Assembly (NCBI RefSeq): GCF_029338335.1
Contig: NZ_CP119796.1
Strand: one strand, 5' to 3'
Length of the DNA stretch: 64,000 bases
DNA from: Halomontanus rarus
Lineage (GTDB): Archaea > Halobacteriota > Halobacteria > Halobacteriales > Natrialbaceae
Notes under the pieces: generated by a model
Databases searched by the model: none
What the model saw: only the letters and a program-made list of their open reading frames with translations
What the model was told of the DNA's origin: nothing
Shown here: positions 56,070-64,000 of the stretch, one piece after another
How positions within the stretch are numbered: the stretch's first letter is position 1
How the letters are laid out: each line of letters starts with the position of its first letter
Program-made: the position numbers and the translations under genes

Positions 56070-56893
56070 GCACCCTCTCCGTGGCGAAAAAGGACTTCCT
56101 CGACGTTCGACGGGCGAAAGTCGTCTGGTTCGTCGCCGGGATCTATACCCTGTTCATGGTACTGTTGTTCTACTTCGGACAGCGAAACGTACCGGAACCG
56201 CGGGTCGAATCGCAACTGTTCGCCATCACCGGTATCGGTGCACTCGTCATTCCCCTGATCGCGCTCGTCTCGGCGTATCTCGCCATCGCCGGCGAACGGG
56301 AGTCGGGCAGCATCAAGTACCTGCTGTCGCTTCCGAACACCCGCCGGAGCGTCGTCCTCGGCAAGTTCCTCACCCGTTCGGCCGTCGTCACGGGTGCGAT
56401 CGTCTTCTCGTTCGCGCTGGCCGCGGTGATGGCCCTCGCGTGGTACCCCTCGCTCGAGGCTGACGTCTTCGCCGGCGTCGTTGCCTTGACGATCCTCTAC
56501 GCGTTGACGTACGTCGCCGTCGCGATCGGGATCTCCGCCGCGACGGCCTCGAGATCGCGAGCGATGGGCGGGGCGATCGGCTTCTTCTTCGTCACCAACG
56601 TCCTCACGATGTTGCCCGGATTCTCGATCATCGCCGCGTTCGAGTACGTCTTCAACTCCCTGCTCGATCTCGGCGTGTCACAGGACGGACTCGAGTTCAT
56701 CCGGGCGCTGCTGAGCCCGACGATGGCGTACACGTACTCCACTGCGCTGGCGTTCCCCGACAGTATGAACGGGATACCCGAAGACATCCCGTGGTACCTG
56801 CAAGGCGAAGTCATGGTCGTCGTCCTGCTCGCGTGGCTCGTCGTTCCGATCGCGCTGGGTCTGTGGCGGTTCGGTCGCGCGGATCTCGGCTGA
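56066..56893 (+). CDS. ABC-2 type permease
   Basis: A 275-residue permease with six membrane segments. The elbow helix MSTLSVAKKDFLDVRRAKVV precedes the first one. AIAGERESGSIKYLLSLPNT is the conserved coupling region after segment 2, as in NosY-like permeases. It pairs with the upstream ATPase. The exported substrate is unknown. A T6 run follows the stop. Confidence 0.9.
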   Translation: MSTLSVAKKDFLDVRRAKVVWFVAGIYTLFMVLLFYFGQRNVPEPRVESQLFAITGIGALVIPLIALVSAYLAIAGERESGSIKYLLSLPNTRRSVVLGKFLTRSAVVTGAIVFSFALAAVMALAWYPSLEADVFAGVVALTILYALTYVAVAIGISAATASRSRAMGGAIGFFFVTNVLTMLPGFSIIAAFEYVFNSLLDLGVSQDGLEFIRALLSPTMAYTYSTALAFPDSMNGIPEDIPWYLQGEVMVVVLLAWLVVPIALGLWRFGRADLG

Positions 56894-56906
56894 TCGCTCC
56901 CGTCAG

Positions 56907-56912
56907 TTTTTT
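56907..56912 (+). terminator. Oligo-T terminator after the ABC permease
   Basis: TTTTTT lies 13 bases after the TGA of the permease gene, and 11 bases past it lies the stop of the convergent egsA gene. It probably ends the ABC transcript. Confidence 0.5.
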
Positions 56913-56922
56913 GGCATCAGAA

Positions 56923-57981
56923 TTAGATCACACCCGTCCGCGTCGCAACTTCTCGAGCGGCCTGCTCGTCCATTCCGTCGCCGAGGATCGTGTACCGGTC
57001 GCGGATCTCGTGGCAGGTCGTCAACGCCTCGAGGACGGTCTCGTCGTCGATGCCGAGTTCGTCGGCCGTCGTCGGGGCGTCGATGCTGGCCAGCGCGTCC
57101 CGGATGTCGGTCCAGATCCCGCGGTCGCCGCCGTGGAGGTAGGCGGTCATGATCGCGCCGACGCCGACCTGATGACCGTGGAGGGCGCCGTCGGGCGCGA
57201 GCCGGTCGAGTTGGTGAGAGAAGAGGTGTTCGGCGCCGCTGGCCGGCCGCGAGGAACTCGCGATCGACATCGCGACGCCCGAGGACATGAGCGCCTTCGT
57301 GACGATCCAGGCCGACTCCTCCAGACCGGGTCGGATCATCGTGGCGTTGTCGACGAGGATCTCGGCGGTCATCTCCGAGAGCGCGGCTGAGTACTCGGAG
57401 TACTCGACGTTCTTCAGCCGATGGGCGAGTCGCCAGTCCATCACCGCAGTGTAGTTCGAGATGATGTCCGCACAGCCCGCCGTCGTCAGTTCCCAGGGGG
57501 CTTCCGCGAGGATTTCGGTGTCGGCGACGACGGCCAGCGGCGGTTCGGCGGCGACGCTGTGGCGAGTGTCACCCTCCGGAACCGACCCGCGGTTGCTCAC
57601 GATCCCGTCGTGACTCGCCGCCGTCGGCACGGAGAGAAACCCCATGTCGAGGTGGTCGCTGGCCATCTTCGCGATGTCGATTGCCTTCCCGCCGCCGATC
57701 CCGACGAGGTAGGCGACCTCCTCGGCCTCGGCGGTCTCGATCACCGTCTCGACCGCGTCGAAACTCGCCGTCTCGACGGTCACCATCGCGGGATCGATTC
57801 CCCGCGCCTCGAACTGTGCGGCGAACGGATCCGCCGCGAGCCGTCGGGGCGTCGGGCTCGTCACGAACAGCGGCCGGCCCTGCAGGTGAAGATCGTCGAT
57901 CACGTCGATAGCCCGCTCGAGAACGCCGTGGCCGACGACGACGTTTCGCGGGAGACGAATCCACGTCGATTTTTCGAACAT
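56923..57981 (-). CDS. egsA: sn-Glycerol-1-phosphate dehydrogenase
   Basis: A 352-residue enzyme that reduces dihydroxyacetone phosphate to glycerol-1-phosphate, the stereospecific backbone of archaeal lipids. NAD(P) motif VGIGGGKAIDIAKMASDH, then SVPTAASHDGIVSNRGSVPE. Zinc ligands are expected in the Asp of TTAGCADIISNYTA, the His of SGAEHLFSHQLDR, and the His of GALHGHQVGVGAI. ATG 57981 (MFEKSTWIRLPRNVVVG) is the family start; the frame extends nine codons further upstream. Confidence 0.96.
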   Translation of the reverse strand: MFEKSTWIRLPRNVVVGHGVLERAIDVIDDLHLQGRPLFVTSPTPRRLAADPFAAQFEARGIDPAMVTVETASFDAVETVIETAEAEEVAYLVGIGGGKAIDIAKMASDHLDMGFLSVPTAASHDGIVSNRGSVPEGDTRHSVAAEPPLAVVADTEILAEAPWELTTAGCADIISNYTAVMDWRLAHRLKNVEYSEYSAALSEMTAEILVDNATMIRPGLEESAWIVTKALMSSGVAMSIASSSRPASGAEHLFSHQLDRLAPDGALHGHQVGVGAIMTAYLHGGDRGIWTDIRDALASIDAPTTADELGIDDETVLEALTTCHEIRDRYTILGDGMDEQAAREVATRTGVI

Positions 57982-58086
57982 ACCAGAACCGTCTCGGCGG
58001 ACCGACATACGTGTTTTTCCTCGCCGTATCGCCGATCAGGGCCGTTTTCTCACCCTCGAGTCGTTTTTATCCCGTCACAGCGACGC

Positions 58087-59076
58087 TCAGAGCGTATCCA
58101 GAATCCCTAGGACTCGCTCTTCGTCCTCGCGGTCGGGGCCGTGTTCGTGTCCGTCCCGGTCGCTCTCGAGGTGGTCCGCGACCGACCGTTCGAGCGCCTC
58201 CTCGAGCGGCGTCGACTCCCAGCCCAGATCGGCGAGTTTCGCCGTCGAGAGAACGTGTGGATACTCGCGGTAGAAGACGTAGTCGTCGAGCGAGAGGCCG
58301 CCGGCCTCGAGTTCGTGGGGACCGGCGTGGACGATTTCGACGTCAGTCTGCAGCGCGTCTGCGATCAATTCGACCGACTCCTCGAGCGTGACGAGTCGTC
58401 GATCCCCGACGTTGTAGGCCTCGCCCGCCTCGCCGCGTTCGGCGACGAGTCGAAGCGCGCTGGCGACGTCCTCGACGTAGGCGCGGTGCCAGACGTTGGT
58501 GCCGTCGCCCGGCACGAGGACGCGGTCGAACCGGTTGACCCGGTCGATCCAGAAGTCGAGTCGCTCCGAGTAGTCGTTGGGGCCGTAGACGATACACGGT
58601 CGCACCGACATCGCCCTGACGCCGCGCTCTGCGGCGGCGGCGACCGCCCGGTCCCCCTCGGCCTTTCGATTGCCGTAGGTCTCCTCGCTGTCGTCGATCG
58701 CTTGCTCGGTGGTACACGAGCGCAGCGGTGTCACCCCCTCGCGCTTGGGAATCACCTCGCGGCCGTAGGCCGCACCGCTCGAGATGAAGACGTACGCGTC
58801 GCAGTCGGCGAAGGTGTCGGTCGCCGCACGGACCTCTCGCGGTTTGTAAGCGACGCAATCGAAGACCGCGTCGGGGTCGACCTCTGTGGCTGCGGCTTCG
58901 AGCGCCGAGTCGTTGGTTCGGTCACCCTCGACGTGGGTGACGCCGTCTCGGTCGGCGAAGGGGTTGTCGTGGCTCCCGCGATTGAAGATCGTCACGTCGT
59001 AGTCGTGTGCGAGGAGGTCCTCGACGAGGTGGCGGCCGATAAACCGCGTCCCGCCGATGACGAGTGCAGTGTCCAT
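58087..59076 (-). CDS. NAD-dependent epimerase/dehydratase (extended SDR)
   Basis: A 329-residue protein. The dinucleotide motif is ALVIGGTRFIGRHLVEDLLA, and the FNRG segment after it is typical of the CSP41/RmlD-like atypical group. The catalytic Tyr-x3-Lys is YGNRK near residue 138. VRPCIVYGPNDYSERLDFW lies in the substrate domain. The true substrate (nucleotide sugar or RNA-linked) cannot be decided. The last 25 residues are charged and disordered. ATG 59076 (MDTALVIGG) is chosen. Confidence 0.88.
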   Translation of the reverse strand: MDTALVIGGTRFIGRHLVEDLLAHDYDVTIFNRGSHDNPFADRDGVTHVEGDRTNDSALEAAATEVDPDAVFDCVAYKPREVRAATDTFADCDAYVFISSGAAYGREVIPKREGVTPLRSCTTEQAIDDSEETYGNRKAEGDRAVAAAAERGVRAMSVRPCIVYGPNDYSERLDFWIDRVNRFDRVLVPGDGTNVWHRAYVEDVASALRLVAERGEAGEAYNVGDRRLVTLEESVELIADALQTDVEIVHAGPHELEAGGLSLDDYVFYREYPHVLSTAKLADLGWESTPLEEALERSVADHLESDRDGHEHGPDREDEERVLGILDTL

Positions 59077-59213
59077 ATCTATACCCATACCTCGAGGTGC
59101 GTCGGTGGCCCTGAAAACGCTAGCGAAGGCGGCACACGGACGGTCACGGCCGAGAGACAGTCACGCTCGAGCGGCCAGCCTTCTTTTTGGCTGTCCGTCG
59201 TAGCCCACGCACG

Positions 59214-60425
59214 ATGGACGACGCGGACCGGCCCGGAAACCGACCGCCGGAGGGACAGACGGGACGAACCGTGGACGAACAGCGACAGAGACGACACCAG
59301 CGACAGCACCAGCATCAACATCAACACCAGCAACGCCAATACCGACAGGATCAGCACCGAGAGCCACGACACCGACAGGATCAGCACCGACAACTACAGC
59401 ACCGACAGCACCGACGACACCAACGCTGTCCCCACTGCACGTACCCAATCGCCGACGAACCAGTTCAGGGAACCGACGACGCACCCGGCCCCTTCTGTTC
59501 GGAAAACTGCCGCGACGCCGACGCGGACGACGATATCGTCCGTGAGCGCGGCTACAAGCGCTTTCTCACGGGCGTCGAACCGCTCGACGCACTCGTCCCT
59601 CGGGGTATCCCGTCGAACGCGTTCGTCCTCCTCACCGGCGACGAGGGGACTCGTCGGAGCGAACTCACGACGGAACTCGTCTGGCGAGCGCTGACCCGCG
59701 GCGAGCCCGCCGTTATCGTCGCGTTCAACGACCCGCCGATCGCAGTCCTCGAGCGCTTCTTCACTCTCGACTGGAACCTCCTCCCGTTCCTCGAGATGGA
59801 TCGGCTGCGGATCGTCGACTGCTTCACGCATCGCCTCGAGGATCGCGACGCGTTCCAGAGCACGCGCAACGACTGGGGTCAGTTCGTCGGCGGCGTCGCC
59901 GAGGACGCCGTCGTCGCGGTTCGCGATCCCAGCGACCTTGGGGAGGTTGCCAGCGCCCTCGAACGCGCGCTCGACGACCTCGAGATGACCGAGACCGGCG
60001 TCACCGTCCTCGACTCGATCGACGAGATCGACGCGCTCGTTCAGGATCGGTTGCTCCACAACTTCGTCGAGGACGTTCGGGCCACCGTCTGCAAGGCGCG
60101 GTTCGTTCCGATGTTCGCCAGCGCGACCACCTCGGGTGATCGAGCGTATCCGATCGACGACGAGTACGTCTTCGACGGCATCGTCGACCTTCGACTGGCC
60201 GACCACGTCGTCCCCGAGACGCGACTGACCCAGCTCGGGGTTCGGAAACTGGTCGGTGCGCAGTTTGTCCCCCAGTGGGCGACTTACACGGTCGGTCCCG
60301 GGCGGGGCCTGTTCACGTTCGATCCCGCGACCGAGTCGACGGACGTGTTCACGGCCGGAACTGGGACTAAGACTGGGACCGGGACCGAAGCACGATCCGA
60401 CGGACCGAGTTACGGCGGGCCGTGA
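59214..60425 (+). CDS. HTR-like/KaiC-RecA superfamily protein with Q/H/R-rich N-terminus
   Basis: A 403-residue protein. After a short head come about 50 residues rich in Gln, His and Arg. A small zinc finger follows (CPHC, then CSENC near residue 107). From about 128 (RGYKRFLTGVEPLDALVPRG) it is a RecA/KaiC-like domain of the haloarchaeal HTR-like group. The Walker A site reads GDEGTRRSELTT, without the usual Gly-Lys-Ser/Thr, so ATP binding is doubtful. The Walker B-like strand is VTVLDSIDEID. A 20-base direct repeat (59341-59360 and 59371-59390) lies in the low-complexity part. The tail is TG/TE repeats. Confidence 0.75.
   Translation: MDDADRPGNRPPEGQTGRTVDEQRQRRHQRQHQHQHQHQQRQYRQDQHREPRHRQDQHRQLQHRQHRRHQRCPHCTYPIADEPVQGTDDAPGPFCSENCRDADADDDIVRERGYKRFLTGVEPLDALVPRGIPSNAFVLLTGDEGTRRSELTTELVWRALTRGEPAVIVAFNDPPIAVLERFFTLDWNLLPFLEMDRLRIVDCFTHRLEDRDAFQSTRNDWGQFVGGVAEDAVVAVRDPSDLGEVASALERALDDLEMTETGVTVLDSIDEIDALVQDRLLHNFVEDVRATVCKARFVPMFASATTSGDRAYPIDDEYVFDGIVDLRLADHVVPETRLTQLGVRKLVGAQFVPQWATYTVGPGRGLFTFDPATESTDVFTAGTGTKTGTGTEARSDGPSYGGP
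59341..59390. repeat. 20-bp direct repeat in the Q/H/R-rich coding region
   Basis: The same 20 bases starting ACCGACAGGATCAGC occur at 59341-59360 and 59371-59390, in phase, within a longer six-base-periodic region (CACCGA, CAGCAC units) coding for the low-complexity N-terminus of the HTR-like protein. Confidence 0.85.
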
Positions 60426-60728
60426 AATCGGAAATCAGAAACCGACGGACGGCGCAGCGACGAAAACGACGATTACCGGAATCAGAAACGGACAAGAAGG
60501 GCTTTCGAACGGCCGAAACGGTCCGAACGATCGCTCGAGTTGCGTGCGACTGTGGGTTTGCTCGCGAGTAATCTCGAATTCCGACGACCTGATCGTGGAA
60601 CCACGGACGGGTTTTATTTACTCGTTGGCTGAACGCGGGTCCGCCGGACCCGGACCCGAAGATAAGACAGGTCGAAACGCGCCGCCGGGAAACGGACAGC
60701 GCCGAGCGGATCGCCGAATTCCACAGCC
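60426..60728 (+). other. Intergenic region with a TATA-like element
   Basis: No protein or RNA gene is convincing in these 303 bases. GTTTTATTTA at 60611-60620 is the best TATA-like element; it would start transcription near 60645 and leave an untranslated leader of about 85 bases before the Q-rich protein gene at 60729. Confidence 0.45.
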
Positions 60729-62117
60729 ATGTCTGACCGATACGACACCGACCGACGAGCGGACGAACAGCACGAGAGCCAGGGCCGCGACGACCGACGT
60801 CGGAATCGAGACAGTGGGCGAGAACAGTCCAGCAACCGTCGACAGGAAGGCGGACGGCGAGAAGGAAGTCAGCAGAGTGACCGCGGCCAGCACGACCGGG
60901 GCGGCAGTTCACGCGGCTGGTTACACGGGCTGTACAACCGCCACCAACACTCGGGGCCGAGAGACAGCCACTCGCGACAGTCCGAGCAGGACTCTCGAGT
61001 TCGAGGGCGACACCAGCGGGAGACGATGAAAGAACGCGGTGGGCCCGACAGCGGTCGTCGGGAACAGTACGGCCAGCGACAGGGACGGGGAGAGTACGGA
61101 CAGCAGGAGCAGTACGGCCAGCAGCACAAGGGACAGAGTCGGGGCCAGAATCAGGGTGAACCCCGCCAGACCCATCAGCGAGGCGATCAACGCGGACAGC
61201 AGCCCCTCCAATACGGGGGCGAAAGCCGGCGGTCGGCGGGCCAGGAGTTCGATCAGGAGGCCTGGGAACAACCCGACAAGCAGAGCGGCCGGCAGCCTCG
61301 AGAGGAGAGAGGGCAACAGCCCGGTCAGCAACACCAACAGCGACAGCCCGGTCAGCAGCGTCGAGAGAGACGGGGCGATCAACAGCGTCAGGGCCGCCAG
61401 AGCGGTCACCAGCAACAGGGGAAACAGGACTATCGATCCGACCGGCGAGGACAGCAGAATTACCAACCCGATCAACAGTTCGGCCAGCAGGGCCAACAGG
61501 ACCTGCGTTACGGGGGCGCGAGTCGCCGATCACCCCAGCAGAGCCAGCAGGGCCAGCAGACCCGTCAGTACGAACGGCGAGGGCAGGAACGCGGGTACGA
61601 CCAGCAGGCCGAGCACCGACCACAACAACAGCGGGAACGGTACGATCAGGGACAGAGTCAGAGTCAAGGCCAACGCCAGCCCCAGCAATCCGGTCACGGT
61701 CGGGATCAGGGACGCCTGAATCAGGGCCGAAACGAAGACTCCCGTGGACGAGGTCAGGGCGGCCTCGAGTACGGACAGCGAGGACAGGATCCGTTCCAGA
61801 ATCAAGGTCAAGGGCAGGGTCAGAGTCAGGGACAGAATCGGGGGCAAGACCGGAATCAGAATCGCGGAGGGGTGCAGGGCCGAAATCGGAGCCAGGACAC
61901 CGACCAGTGGGGACGACAGAGCCAGCGAGACCAGTACGACCGAAATCGCGGACAGGATCAGCAGGACTTCCAGAACCACGAGCAACAGAACCGGGGCCAG
62001 CAGAGCCAGAATCAGAACCAGCGAAGCCAGCGCGAGCAGGACGAGGATCTGAGTAACCGTCGTCACGTCCACGACATAGACGACGAGCAGTACGATCAGG
62101 ATCACGAGAACAGTTGA
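60729..62117 (+). CDS. Large Gln/Arg/Gly-rich intrinsically disordered protein
   Basis: A 462-residue protein made mostly of Gln, Arg, Gly, Asp, Ser and Asn, with almost no hydrophobic residues. Tyr and Arg are spread through it (QYGQRQGRGEYGQQEQYGQQ), and (L/R)YGGxSRRS occurs twice (QYGGESRRS, RYGGASRRS) with a related EYGQRGQ later. The N-terminus is MSDRYDTDRRADEQ and the C-terminus is acidic (DIDDEQYDQDHENS). A protein this rich in Arg and poor in acid is unusual in a salt-in haloarchaeon. The pattern resembles prion-like/RGG proteins that form condensates with nucleic acid. The whole frame has no stop, and Gln codons are almost all CAG/CAA. Function unknown. Confidence 0.7.
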   Translation: MSDRYDTDRRADEQHESQGRDDRRRNRDSGREQSSNRRQEGGRREGSQQSDRGQHDRGGSSRGWLHGLYNRHQHSGPRDSHSRQSEQDSRVRGRHQRETMKERGGPDSGRREQYGQRQGRGEYGQQEQYGQQHKGQSRGQNQGEPRQTHQRGDQRGQQPLQYGGESRRSAGQEFDQEAWEQPDKQSGRQPREERGQQPGQQHQQRQPGQQRRERRGDQQRQGRQSGHQQQGKQDYRSDRRGQQNYQPDQQFGQQGQQDLRYGGASRRSPQQSQQGQQTRQYERRGQERGYDQQAEHRPQQQRERYDQGQSQSQGQRQPQQSGHGRDQGRLNQGRNEDSRGRGQGGLEYGQRGQDPFQNQGQGQGQSQGQNRGQDRNQNRGGVQGRNRSQDTDQWGRQSQRDQYDRNRGQDQQDFQNHEQQNRGQQSQNQNQRSQREQDEDLSNRRHVHDIDDEQYDQDHENS

Positions 62118-62292
62118 AACGGCCACACACTGATCGTCCGACGGTCGGACAGCAACTGGCAATAGCGACCACGGGACACGAACGTTCTCTTTCTTTCGAG
62201 ACCGGTACCGAAACCGAAACCATCCCGTCGACTTACGGCGGACCGACAGTCGGAACCAGCGGGTTCTTGACTCGAGCGCGTTCAGAACCGGT

Positions 62293-62811
62293 ATGGGCGG
62301 GACATACGTTCTCGTACTGAGCGTTTCGAACGCGGGTGAGAGCGGCGGCAGTGACGGGACCGGTAGTGAATCGATACCCGAATCCCCAAACGAAAACGGA
62401 ACCGAGGCCGAGGCCGAGACCGGGCTCGGGCCCGAAACCGAGATCGACGTCGGCGCACTGGGCTCGATCGCGTTCGATTCCGGTCGGTACGCCTACGTGG
62501 GAAGCGCGTTCGGGCCGGGCGGGTTCGCTCGCGTCGATCGACACCGCGAGATGGCACGCGGCGACCGCGAAAAACGACACTGGCACGTCGACTACGTCCT
62601 CGGCCATCCCGGCGTCAGTCTCGAGATGATCGCTCGGTTTCCCGACGACGACCGCGAGTGCCACCTCGCTGAGGCGCTCCCGGGCGAACCGGTTTCCGGC
62701 GTCGGCGCCTCCGACTGTGACTGTCCCGCGCATCTGCTCGCGATCGACGACGGCGTCGGGTTCCTCGCAGCACTCGAGGACGAGGGCGGCCGTCTCGAGT
62801 CGGTCGCGTGA
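62293..62811 (+). CDS. DUF123 (GIY-YIG-like) protein
   Basis: A 172-residue protein. It starts MGGTYVLVLSVSNAGESGGS, continues IAFDSGRYAYVGSAFGPGGF, then KRHWHVDYVLGHPGVSLEMI, with Cys/His residues in RECHLAEALPGEPVSGVGAS DCDCPAHL. This is the DUF123 domain, related to GIY-YIG nucleases and sometimes fused to endonuclease III. An acidic Gly/Glu/Thr insertion (about residues 14-52) splits the first strand pair. Possible role in DNA repair. Confidence 0.85.
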   Translation: MGGTYVLVLSVSNAGESGGSDGTGSESIPESPNENGTEAEAETGLGPETEIDVGALGSIAFDSGRYAYVGSAFGPGGFARVDRHREMARGDREKRHWHVDYVLGHPGVSLEMIARFPDDDRECHLAEALPGEPVSGVGASDCDCPAHLLAIDDGVGFLAALEDEGGRLESVA

Positions 62812-62996
62812 GACGGGATCCCGTCGAGGGTCGGACCTCTCTAAGACGAGGCAGGTCGTCGCTACGATCCGCTCGAAAACGGGTCCGGAGTCAGAGAAGA
62901 GAGGGCGATTCGAAGGCGAGACACGGGAATTTCGAGTTTCGAATCCGAAACGCGGTCGAAAGGATCGAATAGAGTCGACTCGAGTTCCGAGTCCGC

Positions 62997-64000
62997 TCAG
63001 TCGTCGCTGGCGGCGTACCCGGTCGAACCGGCGTCGACCGCAATCTGGGCGGTGCCGGGCAACGTCTCGCGGACGTCGTCTCGGCCGTCTTCGGTGATCG
63101 CGTCGTAGTAGGCGTCGGGCATGACCTTCACGAACGACTCGAGTGCGGCCTCCCAGTTTTCCAGCAGTTCCTCGGCGCGGTCGGAGTCGGTGTAGGCGGC
63201 GTGGTTCTCGACGAGCCGGCGCAGCATAGCCTCGTCGGCGTCATCGAGGTCTTCGTAGAGGGTCACCATCCCGGTGTTGGTGCGCTCGGCGAAGTTCCCG
63301 TCGACGTCGTTGACGTAGGCGACGCCGCCGGACATCCCGGCAGCGAAGTTCTTCCCCGTCCGGCCGAGGACGGCGACGACGCCGCCAGTCATGTACTCGC
63401 AGCCGTGGTCGCCGACGGCCTCGACGACCGCCTTGGCGCCGGAGTTGCGGACGGCGAACCGCTCGCCGGCGACGCCGTTGACGTAACACTCGCCGTCGGT
63501 CGCGCCGTAGAGGGCGACGTTGCCGATCGCGATGTTCTCCGCTGCGTCGTAGGTGACCGACTCCGGCGTCTGAATCGCGATCTTTCCGCCGGAGAGGCCC
63601 TTGCCGACGTAGTCGTTCGCGCTGCCGGTGAGGTGCATCGAGACCCCGCTGGCGAGGAACGCCCCGAAGCTCTGGCCGGCGGTCCCCTCGAGGTCCACGG
63701 TGAGGGTGTCCTCCGGGAGACCGGGTTCGCCGTATCGGCTGGTGACGCGGTTCGAGAGCATCGCGCCGACCGTACGGTCGACGTTCGTGATGTCGGCCTG
63801 GAGCGTCGTCGGTTCCTGATCCTCGATAGCCGCTTGGCCCTCGTCGATGAGCCGGTAGTCGAGTTTGCCCGCGAGTTCGTGGTCCTGCTCGTGAGTCTTG
63901 GTTCGCATCTCACCCTCGAGCGGGGCGAGCACAGCCGAGAGGTCGACGCGGCGGGCCTTGGGGTGGTCGACGTCCGTGCGCTGTTCGAGGACGTCCACCT
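62997..64000 (-). CDS. gltB: Glutamate synthase large subunit, C-terminal GXGXG part (partial)
   Basis: About 334 residues of the C-terminal end of glutamate synthase (GOGAT) alpha subunit; the 5' part lies beyond the window. The GXGXG beta-helix has GSANDYVGKGLSGGKIAIQT, then ENIAIGNVALYGATDGECYV and GVVAVLGRTGKNFAAGMSGG. The enzyme makes two glutamates from glutamine and 2-oxoglutarate. No in-frame start in the visible part is the true one; the frame is open to the edge. Confidence 0.95.
   Translation of the reverse strand, partial: VDVLEQRTDVDHPKARRVDLSAVLAPLEGEMRTKTHEQDHELAGKLDYRLIDEGQAAIEDQEPTTLQADITNVDRTVGAMLSNRVTSRYGEPGLPEDTLTVDLEGTAGQSFGAFLASGVSMHLTGSANDYVGKGLSGGKIAIQTPESVTYDAAENIAIGNVALYGATDGECYVNGVAGERFAVRNSGAKAVVEAVGDHGCEYMTGGVVAVLGRTGKNFAAGMSGGVAYVNDVDGNFAERTNTGMVTLYEDLDDADEAMLRRLVENHAAYTDSDRAEELLENWEAALESFVKVMPDAYYDAITEDGRDDVRETLPGTAQIAVDAGSTGYAASDD

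Noticed and set aside
60367..62223. 618-codon minus-strand frame antisense to the Q-rich protein
   Set aside because: Its Val/Ser/Pro/Arg composition is just the complement of CAG/GGN/CGN codons. Neither frame has homology I recognise, but the plus frame has coherent repeats, a plausible start and a TATA-like element.

Overview
The window looks like chromosomal DNA of a halophilic archaeon (class Halobacteria, most probably a Natrialbaceae-type genus such as Natrinema or Haloterrigena). The evidence is high GC with strong third-position G/C, very acidic predicted proteins, many leaderless-looking genes with TATA elements about 25-30 bases before the ATG, and archaeal marker genes: glycerol-1-phosphate dehydrogenase, archaeal DnaG, a siroheme-type heme pathway and several Halobacteria-only small families (HalOD1, LWR-salt, Bat-type HTH). 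I saw no rRNA, tRNA, CRISPR array, insertion sequence or replication origin.

Layout. 1-3.3 kb: small regulators, a HAD hydrolase, an LWR-salt protein and a pterin dehydratase. 3.4-6.8 kb: heme/siroheme block (hemA, precorrin-2 dehydrogenase, fused AhbA-AhbB siroheme decarboxylase). 7.4-11.1 kb: two complementary cis-prenyltransferase-like genes flanking a winged-helix regulator, then a DUF92 membrane protein. 11.1-17.7 kb: dnaG, a membrane-anchored ArsR-like regulator, a two-gene sodium:solute symporter and a DUF6293 regulator. 17.8-20.2 kb: a compact peptide-modification locus. 20.2-32.9 kb: RND exporter, valS, DUF1405 protein, pdxS, thrB and an FAD amine oxidase-like enzyme. 32.9-41.2 kb: polysaccharide deacetylase lipoprotein, MFS carrier, small conserved proteins and an FAD oxidoreductase. 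41.4-50.4 kb: carB, a Tat-exported propeller protein, Hsp20, the folC-folP fusion and a HalOD1 protein. 50.6-64 kb: glycosyltransferase, acidic surface protein, S9 peptidase, ABC exporter, egsA, an SDR epimerase, a RecA/KaiC-like protein, a large Q/R/G-rich disordered protein, a DUF123 protein and the end of gltB.

The most exciting locus is 17814-20153. A 45-residue peptide ends in two tandem motifs, TTMALGEE and TTMACFET; the first fits the TTxxxxEE core of plesiocin-type (group 2) graspetides exactly. It is divergent from a translationally coupled pair: an ATP-grasp ligase and a membrane zinc peptidase resembling YydH-type peptide zinc metalloproteases, with a PqqD-like N-terminal region. 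The shared promoter region is AT-rich and carries inverted repeats. This is a complete-looking graspetide RiPP system (precursor, ester/amide-forming ligase, membrane protease) in an archaeon; I know of no characterised archaeal example.

A second notable unit is the pair of cis-prenyltransferase homologues. One keeps the catalytic DGNRR motif but lacks the C-terminal RxG motif; the other lacks DGN but ends in RFG, the division of labour known from heteromeric eukaryotic-type enzymes (DHDDS/NgBR). Many spacers and protein tails also carry period-six repeats, a slippage signature seen across the window.
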